Source: Paraburkholderia dioscoreae (GTDB lineage: Bacteria; Pseudomonadota; Gammaproteobacteria; Burkholderiales; Burkholderiaceae). From it: a stretch of DNA of 64,000 nt. A program made the translations under genes and the position numbers. The stretch is from NCBI RefSeq assembly GCF_902459535.1, contig NZ_LR699554.1:2852001-2916000 (forward strand). The letters run 5' to 3'. Below are positions 9,667 to 17,380 of this stretch, piece after piece. The notes below the pieces were generated by a model, which searched no databases, had not been told where the DNA came from, and was given only the letters and a program-made list of their open reading frames with translations. Numbering within the stretch: the stretch's first letter is position 1; the number at the start of each line of letters is the position of its first letter.

Positions 9667-9900
9667 TCAGATGGTTACGCTGCTCGCGTCGATCCAGCGC
9701 ACCGCCCAATCGCGCGCGTGGGCGATGGCGTCCGCTTCTTCAGGAAAGCGCAAGTCGGTGGGGAAGAAACGGTTGGCGACCAGTTCGCCGTCGCTCGAAC
9801 GGGAGATGACCACATAAGGTTGCCAGGTACCATCTACCGCGCGCGCGGGCGCGCAATTTAACAAATAGCCGCGATGTGTGAATGCAGCATCGAAGTGCAT
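9667..9900 (-). CDS. Small conserved protein, DUF6566-like, 77 aa
   Basis: Starts MHFDAAFTHRGYLLNCAPA and has the short beta-rich pattern FTHRGY...PYVVISRSS...FPEEADAIAHARDWAVRWID seen in small Burkholderiaceae proteins of the DUF6566 type (assignment from memory, not a search). The protein is soluble and its function is unknown. It lies alone, in the same direction as the acetyltransferase gene 130 bases further on. Confidence 0.6.
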   Translation of the reverse strand: MHFDAAFTHRGYLLNCAPARAVDGTWQPYVVISRSSDGELVANRFFPTDLRFPEEADAIAHARDWAVRWIDASSVTI

Positions 9901-10207
9901 GTGTCACCCGCCCTGACGGCCCCGTGAAATGTTTTGAGTAGCGCGCAACGGGCTGCCGACCATGAAGAAACAGCCGTACCCTGTGTCGTCAATTCAACCG
10001 CGCTTTGCTCGTCGGAGTAAGATCATACTCTGTAGAAAATACGCGTCCATTAAAAAAACGAAAAGAATCCCGGACGCAATCGCCAGCGGAATACCCTCTC
10101 ATGCCACTGCGGCAAAAGCGTGGTGCGACGTAAAGTGACTCAGGGTTTGTGCGGGGCGGAACAGGTTTTGCTGCACGTCACACCATGTCCCCGTCAAAGG
10201 AGCACGC
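9901..10207. other. Intergenic region
   Basis: About 300 bases between two divergent small genes. A locally A-rich stretch (about 10035-10065) probably marks promoter DNA. A good ribosome-binding site, AAAGGAG, ends the region ahead of the next gene. I see no gene or repeat here. Confidence 0.4.
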
Positions 10208-10645
10208 ATGATGAACAGCGATATCAACAAGCCAGCGGACACTCACGGCCCGAGTTCGACGGAGTTGCACAACGACCGCACGCACGACAGTACCGTCGAC
10301 ACCGACGGCAAGAATCTCGAAGCCGCGCGCATAGCGGGCCACAGCCCGATCTCGCCGGACGAGATCACTACGAGCAATGCGACCCTCACGAACAGCGTGC
10401 CCGAGGCGCTTGACGGCATGGCCGGATTCGATAGCCGGGTCGGCGGCAATCATCTGCTGCTCGCGCTCGAGCCGGGCTATACGGTGATCGACAAAGGCAT
10501 GATCGCACCGCAGGGCGCGTATTCGGCGGACCATCAATTCGACGATCCGCGGCCGGTCGGCAGCCGTCAGGACCGCGGCCGAATTCATTACGCCCTCAAT
10601 CATCTGCGGCCCACCCGGCTGATCGAATTACGCCGGCTGAAATAG
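10208..10645 (+). CDS. Conserved hypothetical protein, DUF3005-like, 145 aa
   Basis: A soluble protein with a disordered charged N-terminus (DTHGPSSTELHNDRTHDSTV) and a conserved-looking core: TTSNATLTNSVPEALDGMAGFDSR, then LLALEPGYTVIDKG and ADHQFDD. This pattern matches the Burkholderia protein family DUF3005 as I remember it. Function unknown. AAAGGAG lies at the right distance upstream and a strong terminator follows, so it is a single-gene unit. Confidence 0.65.
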   Translation: MMNSDINKPADTHGPSSTELHNDRTHDSTVDTDGKNLEAARIAGHSPISPDEITTSNATLTNSVPEALDGMAGFDSRVGGNHLLLALEPGYTVIDKGMIAPQGAYSADHQFDDPRPVGSRQDRGRIHYALNHLRPTRLIELRRLK

Positions 10646-10719
10646 AACATTCACGTCACATCTGCGTTTTGGTCCGCGTTTGAATTTCGATGCGGACCCC
10701 CGATTATTCCGTGCGTGAC

Positions 10720-10755
10720 AAAGCGCGTATCGTTTGATTCACGATGCGCGCTTTT
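10720..10755 (+). terminator. Intrinsic terminator
   Basis: The arms AAGCGCGTATCG and CGATGCGCGCTT pair around a TTTGATTCA loop and are followed by TTTTAC, ending the DUF3005-like gene's transcript. Confidence 0.65.
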
Positions 10756-10863
10756 ACTTTGATTAGAAACTCAGGGTTGCAAGACTCGGGCGTCGGCGAG
10801 ACTTTTTCCCTCTGACGAGTGCCGGCACAATCGGGCGCACGTCAACCCTCAACGGAGCATCAG

Positions 10864-11469
10864 ATGAAAAAAATCGTCGTGATCGGCGCCACCGGCACGC
10901 TGGGCCAGGCGGTGAGCGCCGGGCTGAAGGCGCGTCATGAAGTAATCGAAGTAGGCGCGACACGCGGCCAGTATCACGTCGACAGCACCGACCCCGCGAG
11001 CGTCGAGCGGCTGTTTCGCGAGATCGGCAAAGTGGACGGGGTCGTCACCGCAACCGGCAAGGTACATTTCGGTCCGCTGCCCGACATGAGCATCGAACAG
11101 TTCTGGGTCGGCCTGCGCGACAAACTGATGGGACAAATCAACGTCGTGCTCGCCGCCCAGCAATACGTGAACGACGGCGGCTCGTTCACGCTGACGAGCG
11201 GCATCATCGGCGACGAGCCGATTCTGCAAGGCGCGAGCGCGACCACCGTCAATCTGGCGCTGGAAGGTTTCGTGCGCGGCGCGGCAATTGAATTGCCGCG
11301 CGGCATTCGCATCAACGTGGTGAGCCCGACCGTGCTCACCGAAGCGATGGACGCCTATGCGCCCTACTTCCGCGGCTTCGAGCCGGTGACGGCACAGCGT
11401 GCGGCAATGGCCTATCTGCGCAGCGTGGAAGGCGCGCAAACTGGCCGGGTGTATCGCGTGGGCTATTGA
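10864..11469 (+). CDS. Short-chain dehydrogenase-like protein, 201 aa, atypical active site
   Basis: The Rossmann start KKIVVIGATGTLGQAV and an AATGKV-type NAG-region equivalent (VVTATGKVHFG) place it in the SDR superfamily; TLTSGIIGDEP supplies the catalytic serine region. At the usual YxxxK position the sequence reads ASATTVNLALEGFV, so the tyrosine and lysine are missing, as in a known subgroup of about 200-residue SDR-like proteins. It may bind NAD(P) without classical dehydrogenase chemistry. It is a single gene with a reasonable GGAGCATCAG ribosome-binding site. Confidence 0.75.
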   Translation: MKKIVVIGATGTLGQAVSAGLKARHEVIEVGATRGQYHVDSTDPASVERLFREIGKVDGVVTATGKVHFGPLPDMSIEQFWVGLRDKLMGQINVVLAAQQYVNDGGSFTLTSGIIGDEPILQGASATTVNLALEGFVRGAAIELPRGIRINVVSPTVLTEAMDAYAPYFRGFEPVTAQRAAMAYLRSVEGAQTGRVYRVGY

Positions 11470-11588
11470 TTGGCGAGGATTCACGCGATGCGGCGGTTGC
11501 ATCACGCTCTCGGCAGGCTCCAGTGAATCTCCAGCGCACCCGCGACTCCGGATGCACGAGCAGGTGCGGTTCGGCGGCCCGAGCCTGG

Positions 11589-11910
11589 TCACGGCACCAT
11601 CGCGATATGGCCGTGTAGCACCGCGAGGCCGCTATTTGGCAGAAGCGGCTGGTCGTGCCGGCGAATCACCTCGCCGTTGAAAATCTCCGAGCCTTCGAGA
11701 TTTTCAACGAGCGTGCGGCCGTTGACGGCTTTCTGCGAACGGTCAATCAACTCAGTCCGTTCGGCGAGCAGGGTCCGCAAACCGCCCGCATGGAAAAAGT
11801 CCTCCATCAGATCTGCGCCGGTCGGACCAAGGTTCGCCAGCACCGGCGTGTGTCGCGAAATGTCGTCGCAGCGATCGAGTGTCGACTCGATGCCGGCGCG
11901 GCGCGCGAGC
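11589..11910 (-). pseudogene. Fragment of IlvD/Edd-family dehydratase
   Basis: Minus-strand translation reads RAGIESTLDRCDDISRHTPV, then PTGADLMEDFFHAGGL and VNGRTLVENLEGSEIF, ending GLAVLHGHIAM before a stop. These are consecutive blocks from the middle of dihydroxy-acid / sugar-acid dehydratases (usual form PSGEYLMEDFYYAGG and VNGRTLGENL). Only about 105 of some 570-590 residues remain and there is no start or C-terminus, so it is a relic. It is the last piece of the decayed operon headed by the SMP-30 lactonase gene. Confidence 0.75.
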
Positions 11911-12018
11911 GATGGCCGAACGAGCGCAGATCGCTCACGCCGTACCAGCGGTGGCTGCGCTATTTCACGCGTTTCCTTCTCTTCCTCAACATCTGCTCCG
12001 CGATATCTTTCGCGCCCT

Positions 12019-12140
12019 TCACTGGACGTGCTCGCGCATTTTCAGCTCGAAGCCGACGTTATCGAGCACGCTCATGGGCGGGAGCTGTGCGGAGCTCTGA
12101 AACACCGTGCCGAAGCCGCGCTTCTCCGGCAATTGTATGT
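12019..12140 (-). pseudogene. Fragment of ABC transporter ATPase (Q-loop region)
   Basis: The minus strand encodes LPEKRGFGTVFQSSAQLPPM followed by SVLDNVGFELKMREHVQ and a stop. This is the Q-loop block of MalK/PotA-type sugar or spermidine importers (EKRGVGMVFQ...LxPHMSVxENIAFGLKMR). Walker A, signature and Walker B are absent, so about 40 residues of a roughly 350-residue protein survive. It is fused directly to the end of the binding-protein relic by deletion. Confidence 0.65.
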
Positions 12141-12640
12141 CGAACGCCTGCACGCGAAATTCGGCCGGCACGATACCAAGTTCACGCGGGTTGGATGTCC
12201 CTGCATGTCACGGTCAGGATCATGTCATGCGTACCCTCGTCGAGCTCTTTCATCACCGCCGCAGTGCCGCCTGGATAGTAAGGAATGCAATCGTTCAGCG
12301 GCTTGAGGAAGGCCCACGTCTTGTCCCATTCGTGAATCGGATCCTGCGGATCCTTGTCACCAGGCACATACGGCAAGCCCATCAGGAACGTGCGGCCCGC
12401 GCCGGCATTCGCCAGGCGTGCGTAGCTCAGCTTCTCCGGATGTGTCTTGCGCCCTTGCAGTAATTGCGCGGGTGCCTTCGGCGGGTCGTTGACCCTTGGC
12501 GGGGGTTGTATTCGAGCAGCGGACTGGCCGGCATATACGCCACTTCGAGACCGTACCCTTGTGCGAGATCCTGCATCTTGCGCGGACCCAGAGCGCATTT
12601 GTCGAGCGCACCAGGAAATGCCGCTGCATTCAAGGGCAAA
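12130..12640 (-). pseudogene. Frameshifted fragment of ABC extracellular solute-binding protein
   Basis: Pieces in shifting minus frames read PGALDKCALGPRKMQDLAQG, AYMPASPLLEYNP, then PEKLSYARLANAGAGRTFLM, KTWAFLKPLNDCIPYYPGGT and finally NPRELGIVPAEFRVQAFD. Together they match the C-terminal half of family-1 solute-binding proteins. At least two frameshifts are visible, one near 12515 and one near 12190 where a single extra C separates DI from NPRELG. The N-terminal half and signal peptide are missing. Position just downstream of the lactonase gene shows it was part of the same operon. Confidence 0.7.
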
Positions 12641-12682
12641 CCCGGAGCCGAGCAGGCACTCAGACGACCGCTTGTCAGGCAA

Positions 12683-13627
12683 CTAGCCGCCTCGCACGCC
12701 TTGTGTGTTCACATAAAGCGAATAGAGCCCGTGGCTTGCCGCCATAAACAGCCGGTTACGATGCCGCCCGCCGAAGCACACATTCGCGCAGCGTTCAGGC
12801 AACGCGATGTGGCCGAGCGGCTCGCCTTCCGCCGTAAAGACGCGTACGCCGTCAAGCTCGTCGGTGCCCATGCCCCAGCCGCACCACAAATTGCCGTGCA
12901 CGTCGACGCGAAAGCCGTCAGGCGTGCCCGGGCCAGCGTCGATCAGCACCCGGTTGCTGGCCAGCGCGACGCCATTGCCGTTGCCGCCCACATCGAACGC
13001 ACGAATCTTGCGCGGCTCGCCACGCGATTCGACGATGTACAGAACAGACTCGTCCGGCGAAAACGCCAGGCCGTTGGGTCCCAGCACGTCGTCGGCAACG
13101 ACGGTAACTTCGCCGCTCTGGCCGTCGACCCGATACACGCATGCCGGCAGCTCGGACTCCTGCCGCTCGCCTTCATAGAAGCCGTCAATACCGAAGGTCG
13201 GGTCGCTGAACCAGATCGAACCGTCCGATTTCACGACCACGTCGTTCGGCGAATTGAAGCGCTTGCCGCGATAACGGTCCGCCAGCACGGTGATCGAACC
13301 ATCGTATTCGGTACGCGTGACGCGCCGCGTCAGATGCTCGCAACTGATGAGGCGCCCCTCGCGGTCGCGTGTATGGCCATTCGCATTGTTCGACGACTGG
13401 CGAAACGTCGACACCGTGCCGCCCGGTTCGTCCCACCGCAGCACGCGGTCGTTCGGAATGTCGCTCCACAGCAGATGGCGACCGTCGCCGAACCAGACCG
13501 GCCCCTCGGACCAGCGCGCGCCCTGATACAGACATTCGATGGAAGCGGAGGCCAGGATCAGCGGCTTGAAGCGCGGATCGAACATGCGGATTCGGGGGTC
13601 GGGATAACGGAGGCAGTTTTCGTTCAT
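12683..13627 (-). CDS. SMP-30/gluconolactonase/LRE family protein
   Basis: A 314-residue six-bladed beta-propeller enzyme of the SMP-30 family, which uses a divalent metal to open sugar lactones. Expected metal-ligand regions are present: WSEGPVWFG (Glu) near residue 40, FNSPNDVVV (Asn) mid-protein, LGPNGLAFSPDE (Asn) and TPDGFRVD (Asp). It has no signal peptide and is cytoplasmic. It is the only intact gene of an operon whose downstream members (binding protein, ATPase, dehydratase) are relics, so its lactone may now reach it by another route. Whether it is still expressed cannot be judged. Confidence 0.85.
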   Translation of the reverse strand: MNENCLRYPDPRIRMFDPRFKPLILASASIECLYQGARWSEGPVWFGDGRHLLWSDIPNDRVLRWDEPGGTVSTFRQSSNNANGHTRDREGRLISCEHLTRRVTRTEYDGSITVLADRYRGKRFNSPNDVVVKSDGSIWFSDPTFGIDGFYEGERQESELPACVYRVDGQSGEVTVVADDVLGPNGLAFSPDESVLYIVESRGEPRKIRAFDVGGNGNGVALASNRVLIDAGPGTPDGFRVDVHGNLWCGWGMGTDELDGVRVFTAEGEPLGHIALPERCANVCFGGRHRNRLFMAASHGLYSLYVNTQGVRGG

Positions 13628-14161
13628 GCTGGCGGTTCAAAGTATGGGTTTGCTTGCGCGAATTCTTACTCCAGCGCGAGCAGCACCCGCGCCGCCGGTC
13701 GATCTTCGCATGGTGCTCAGGTGGCCTGGAACGCGTGATCGAAGAATCACAAGCTACCCAGTGCCGCTTTTGTATGACAATAGAGTCTGCCGGTAACATT
13801 CGTGCCGTAAATTGACGGCACGAGCGGACAATTTCGGCAATTAGTGCAATTGTGACTGATATTTTGGCAAGGACGGGTAATTAGAAAGGTTTCACAAAAA
13901 TTCTGCCAATCATCGGCATCGAAAAGCGGCGACGAGAAAATTACCGCAGCAGCGACCGGCAAATGTTAATCCGATCGGAAAAGCCAGGCAAAAGAACAAT
14001 CCATTCATCGCAAAGCCACAGCCGTAGCCGTTTTGTCAGAATCATTTCTGACTTTGCGAAATAATTTTTAGTGATAGATTGTGCAGACAGAAAACCACCG
14101 GACGGAATGCCGACCGCAATTAACCGCAACAGGATGTTTGCGAGCCTGAGAGAGTAAAAAA
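13628..14161. other. Intergenic region between lactonase and braR, AT-richer
   Basis: A 534-base divergent spacer. It contains a perfect 9-bp inverted repeat at 13800-13823 and a stretch from about 13950 to 14090 that is clearly A/T-richer and likely holds the luxR-type gene's promoter. I found no supportable gene. Confidence 0.45.
13800..13823. repeat. Perfect 9-bp inverted repeat
   Basis: TCGTGCCGT and ACGGCACGA flank AAATTG. There is no T-run after it in either direction, so an operator or hairpin is as likely as a terminator. Confidence 0.5.
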
Positions 14162-14890
14162 TTGCCGCTACATTTTATCGAGCAGATGGCACCGCTGCTG
14201 GACGCCGCCGACGAAGCGGAATGGTTCGGCGCAATCGCGGGCCTCGCCGAGACATGGGGTTTCGACAAGCTGTTGATCGCCATGCTGCCGCGCCCGACCA
14301 TCCGCCTCGAAGACGCATATGTGCGCAGCACGTACTCGCCCATATGGCGCCGTACTTATGACGAGCAGGGACTGGTTCACATCGATCCGACGGTCTCGCA
14401 CTGCGCGACGCGCGCCACACCGCTAATCTGGTCGCCGGACATTTTCACCACTGCATCCCAGCAATCCATGTATGAGGAAGCGCGCGCCCACGGATTGCGC
14501 GCCGGCGTGACATTGCCAATTCATGGGCCGAACCAGGAAGCCGGCATGATGTGCTTCGTCAATGACAGCAATCCCAGTGACGAGTTCTGGCGTCATATCA
14601 ACGTGGCATTGCCGAATCTGGTGTTACTGCGCGATCTGGTAATCGACACCAGCCAGCGGCATTTGAATACTCACGCTCAGACCTTGCTGCCCAAGTTGAC
14701 GCCGCGTGAGCGCGAATGCCTGAAATGGACCGCACGCGGCAAATCCACCTGGGAAATCTCTCACATCCTGAACTGTTCGGAAGCCGTGGTGAACTTCCAC
14801 ATGAAGAACATCAGGACGAAATTCGGTGTGAATTCGCGGCGTGCGGCAGCCGTGATTGCAACGCAACTCGGGCTTATTGACCCGGGTTGA
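14162..14890 (+). CDS. braR: LuxR-type quorum-sensing regulator (BraR-like)
   Basis: A 242-residue AHL-responsive transcription factor. The N-terminal autoinducer domain shows the conserved spacing W-x3-Y...D-P...W (PIWRRTYDEQGLVHIDPTV, then PLIWS) and a GVTLPIHG core; the C-terminal HTH is LTPRERECLKWTARGKSTWE with VVNFHMKNIRTKFGV. It should bind a 3-oxo long-chain AHL made by the neighbouring synthase and activate lux-box promoters. The start is TTG at 14162, preceded by GAGAGAG; the next in-frame ATG is eight codons in. Its last 17 bases overlap the convergent rsaL-like gene. The luxR-rsaL-luxI order matches the BraI/R system of Paraburkholderia. Confidence 0.9.
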   Translation: MPLHFIEQMAPLLDAADEAEWFGAIAGLAETWGFDKLLIAMLPRPTIRLEDAYVRSTYSPIWRRTYDEQGLVHIDPTVSHCATRATPLIWSPDIFTTASQQSMYEEARAHGLRAGVTLPIHGPNQEAGMMCFVNDSNPSDEFWRHINVALPNLVLLRDLVIDTSQRHLNTHAQTLLPKLTPRERECLKWTARGKSTWEISHILNCSEAVVNFHMKNIRTKFGVNSRRAAAVIATQLGLIDPG

Positions 14891-15188
14891 GCAAGGCGGC
14901 GTCGCGGCTGTAGAGCACTCGCTCGGCGCGGCCCAGATCGGCGTCGGAAACAGTTTTGGTGAAGTACAGGCCAAGCAGAATTGCGACCGGCGCCGGGATT
15001 TCGGCACCTGATTCGAAACGGCTCCCACGCGACTGCGTTACGCCGAAGCGAGCCCAGAAGCGGCGCTGGCTCTCTTTTTTCTTTTTGCGGTATGCAATGA
15101 TCAGAACGCGATCCACTGCCGTGGAGGGCTCCGCCGGGCGGCCCTGGAGGCCGGTTTGCGGTTGCCAATGATTTTCGAGAAGTTCCAT
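14874..15188 (-). CDS. rsaL: RsaL-type repressor of AHL synthase gene
   Basis: A 104-residue basic protein encoded opposite to and between the luxR- and luxI-type genes. It has a helix-turn-helix-like centre (SQRRFWARFGVTQSRGSRFE) followed by IPAPVAILLGLYFTKTVSDA, the layout of RsaL, a tetrahelical DNA-binding repressor that competes with the LuxR protein at the synthase promoter. AGGA sits seven bases ahead of the ATG. Its start is about 65 bp from the lux-box-like site and its end overlaps braR, so transcription of the three genes is physically interlocked. Confidence 0.85.
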   Translation of the reverse strand: MELLENHWQPQTGLQGRPAEPSTAVDRVLIIAYRKKKKESQRRFWARFGVTQSRGSRFESGAEIPAPVAILLGLYFTKTVSDADLGRAERVLYSRDAALLNPGQ

Positions 15189-15252
15189 TTTCGTGTCCTG
15201 TCGGTTGAGGGCAGTGCTTGTCTCGAATTCTGCTTTACCCGATAAGCATGCG

Positions 15253-15274
15253 CACCTATCCAGGTAGGTAGGTG
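15253..15274 (+). promoter_or_regulatory. lux-box-like operator upstream of braI
   Basis: CACCTATCCAGGTAGGTAGG followed by TG is an imperfect 22-bp dyad (outer arms CACCTA/TAGGTG) centred about 78 bp before the braI start and about 75 bp before rsaL. Position and CACCT/AGGTG arms resemble lux boxes; the RsaL target usually adjoins it. Confidence 0.6.
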
Positions 15275-15341
15275 GCGGAACGATTCAAAATGCATAAGTT
15301 TTCTTGCGTATTGGGTACCCCAACACGTTCAGGAGAACGTC

Positions 15342-15935
15342 ATGCAAACAGCAATCCGGATTGGAATGCGTCAGGAATTCGACAACGCGGACATTAACGA
15401 GATGTACAGGCTGAGGGCCCGGGTTTTTCACGGGCGGCTCGGATGGGATATTCCGACCATCGCCGGCATGGAGATCGACGGCTACGACGCGCTCGGGCCG
15501 CACTACATGCTGATCCAGGCCGACGGTGGGCAAGTGCGCGGCTGTTGGCGCCTGATGCCGACTGAAGGCCCGAACATGCTGAAGGACACTTTCCCGCAAT
15601 TGCTGCACGGCGCGGCGGCGCCGGTTGGGCGGCACATCTGGGAATTGAGCCGGTTCGCGATCGAGACCGGCGGCGAGGAGCAGTCGTTCGGCTTCGCCGA
15701 CCTGACGATGCAGGCCATTCACGAACTGGTGACGTTCGCCGACCAGATGGGCATCACGCGTTATGTCACGGTGACCACCACGCCGATCGAGCGGCTGCTA
15801 CGCAAGACCGGTATCGAGATCAGCCGGCTCGGGTCACCATTGCAGATCGGCGTGGAGCGAGCCGTGGCACTGGATATCGCGGTGAGCCCGAAGACTCGCA
15901 CCGCGCTGTTCGGACCGATGGCCGCGGCTGCGTAG
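15342..15935 (+). CDS. braI: Acyl-homoserine-lactone synthase (BraI-like)
   Basis: A 197-residue LuxI-family enzyme that makes an AHL from S-adenosylmethionine and an acyl carrier protein-bound fatty acid. Conserved residues are all visible: R-x3-F and W in YRLRARVFHGRLGWD, the two aspartates in MEIDGYD, R in CWRLMP, and E/R in WELSRFAIE. Related BraI/XenI2 enzymes make 3-oxo-C14-HSL; that product is inferred from the locus, not proven. AGGAGAACGTC precedes the ATG, a lux-box-like dyad lies upstream, and a strong terminator follows 25 bases after the stop. Confidence 0.93.
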   Translation: MQTAIRIGMRQEFDNADINEMYRLRARVFHGRLGWDIPTIAGMEIDGYDALGPHYMLIQADGGQVRGCWRLMPTEGPNMLKDTFPQLLHGAAAPVGRHIWELSRFAIETGGEEQSFGFADLTMQAIHELVTFADQMGITRYVTVTTTPIERLLRKTGIEISRLGSPLQIGVERAVALDIAVSPKTRTALFGPMAAAA

Positions 15936-15959
15936 CCGCCGCCTGGCCGTTTTGTTTCG

Positions 15960-15990
15960 CCGCCCGCTCGCTGCCGCGAGCGGGCGGTTT
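15960..15990 (+). terminator. Intrinsic terminator of braI
   Basis: The arms CCGCCCGCTCGC and GCGAGCGGGCGG form a perfect 12-bp stem around TGCC, followed by TTT. Confidence 0.65.
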
Positions 15991-16009
15991 CGGCGCCGTG
16001 CCGTTCTGC

Positions 16010-16393
16010 GGTTGCACGAGCCGCTGCCGCCCCACCGTCTTGACCAGCGAAAGATTGCGCGACAAGTTCATGCTGAACAGGACCTGCTCTTCGATAAACG
16101 ACATGGCCGTGATGAAAAACGGGTTCTTCGACGCGCGCGCCGCCGCGAGGTGGAACATGAAATCGTCCTGCGCGCCGCCGCCTTGGGTTTCGATGATTCG
16201 CTCCAGCTGATCCCACGCATGCTGGGTCGCGGCAATGTCCGCGCTTCGCGCACCGTCGGCCGTGAGGTCGCGAAACGTTCGGCCGGCGCATGCCCGGTCG
16301 GCAGGCGCTTACCTTGTACTCGCCTTCGACAATGCAGTTAAGGATGTCGCCGTAGATTTTGTCGGGCAAGCCCGTCGTTTTGCGCTCATTCAT
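16010..16393 (-). pseudogene. GntR (FadR/FCD-type) regulator pseudogene
   Basis: From an ATG at 16393 the minus strand reads MNERKTTGLPDKIYGDILNC then IVEGEYKV, the first helices of a GntR winged-helix domain. The frame then breaks, and after a deletion the C-terminal FCD-type domain appears in another frame: ATQHAWDQLERIIETQ, DDFMFHLAAARASKNPFF, FSMNLSRNLSLVKTVGRQR. About 125 codons cover what should be about 230, most of the DNA-binding domain is gone and the C-terminus decays toward the braI terminator. Its former target genes are not obvious here. Confidence 0.7.
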
Positions 16394-16551
16394 CAGCGCG
16401 GCTGGAGTTGCTTGTCTGGGCAGGCTCCTTGCAAGGCAAATCCGGCACTGGTCTGATGACACATATGCGTGCCGAATTGGAGCAAAGCCGCTCATGCTTG
16501 CTCCCCAGCGCTTATCGGGCAAGATGCTCTGCCGCGAAATTTGACAGGAAC

Positions 16552-16565
16552 TTGATTTACATCCA
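16552..16565 (+). promoter_or_regulatory. FNR-box-like site upstream of universal stress gene
   Basis: TTGAT-TTAC-ATCCA matches the FNR consensus TTGAT-N4-ATCAA in nine of ten positions. It is centred about 115 bp upstream of the usp start, and an FNR-type gene follows downstream. Confidence 0.5.
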
Positions 16566-16673
16566 AGTTGGGCAAATGTTGTTCAGCGACCATTTGCGCT
16601 TGCATTGCCAATAAAGTGTGCCCGGCCATTCGAAACGGCTGCGGCATCCAGTTTCTTCAGACGCGGAGTCGAA

Positions 16674-17141
16674 ATGTACACACGCATTCTTGTAGCGGTC
16701 GACGGCAGCAATACCTCGCGCCGTGCATTCGAAGCGGCGCTTGCGCTCGCCAAATCCAACGGCGCGGTCCTGCAGCCGTTCTATGTCGTCGAGAACACGC
16801 CGCTTTATTTCGAAGCGCCCGGCTACGACCCATCGGTATTGCGTAACCGCCTCGTCGAAGAAGGCAAGGAACTCGGCGCTGAATTCGCCAAGGCCATGCT
16901 CGACCAGGGCGTGAAGGGCGAACTCGCGATAGGCGAGGCATCGTCGCTCGACGACGTTTCAGCGGTAGTGCTCAAGGCCGCCGCCGATTTCAAAGCCGAC
17001 TTGCTGGTCATGGGCACGCACGGACGGCGTGGTGTACAGCGTCTGATCCTCGGCAGTGTCGCCGAGCGCTGCGTGCGGCAGGCGAGCTTGCCCGTGCTCC
17101 TCGTACCATCCGCCGCAGCGAAGACCGGCGAAGCGGACTGA
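16674..17141 (+). CDS. Universal stress protein, UspA family
   Basis: A 155-residue cytoplasmic protein with the UspA fold: TRILVAVDGSNTSRRA at the N-terminus, DLLVMGTHGRRG around residue 108 and RLILGSVAERCVRQASLPVL after it. The G-x2-G-x9-G-S/T pattern is present, so it probably binds ATP. Such proteins support survival under stress; many in this group are induced by FNR/ANR at low oxygen. An FNR-box-like site lies upstream and the FNR-type regulator gene is 240 bases downstream in the same direction. Confidence 0.92.
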   Translation: MYTRILVAVDGSNTSRRAFEAALALAKSNGAVLQPFYVVENTPLYFEAPGYDPSVLRNRLVEEGKELGAEFAKAMLDQGVKGELAIGEASSLDDVSAVVLKAAADFKADLLVMGTHGRRGVQRLILGSVAERCVRQASLPVLLVPSAAAKTGEAD

Positions 17142-17274
17142 ACGCGCCGGCGCACCGTGCGCGCCGCGTGTTCGCTGCCCGTGCGCCGGATCTGTAAAGC
17201 GCGACATTCTGCAAAAAACGTGAGCAGGCATGGCCTGCCCACCATGAATAGCAGTTCACCCGGAATCACCGCCA

Positions 17275-17288
17275 GCGATATCGATCAA
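17275..17288 (+). promoter_or_regulatory. FNR-box-like half-conserved site upstream of fnr
   Basis: GCGAT-ATCG-ATCAA keeps one perfect ATCAA half-site and three of five bases in the other. It lies about 93 bp before the fnr start, a position suited to autoregulation. Confidence 0.35.
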
Positions 17289-17380
17289 GATACCTAACTG
17301 CTCGACGCGTCATTTTGTCGCTAAGCGCGCGGTGTGGCCGGTGGGACAATCCCTCATTACCTGACCATTGGCTGCAGAAC

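Noticed and set aside
12464..13738. Plus-strand frame of 424 codons opposite the SMP-30 gene
   Set aside because: Antisense shadow with biased composition; the minus-strand propeller protein is clearly real.
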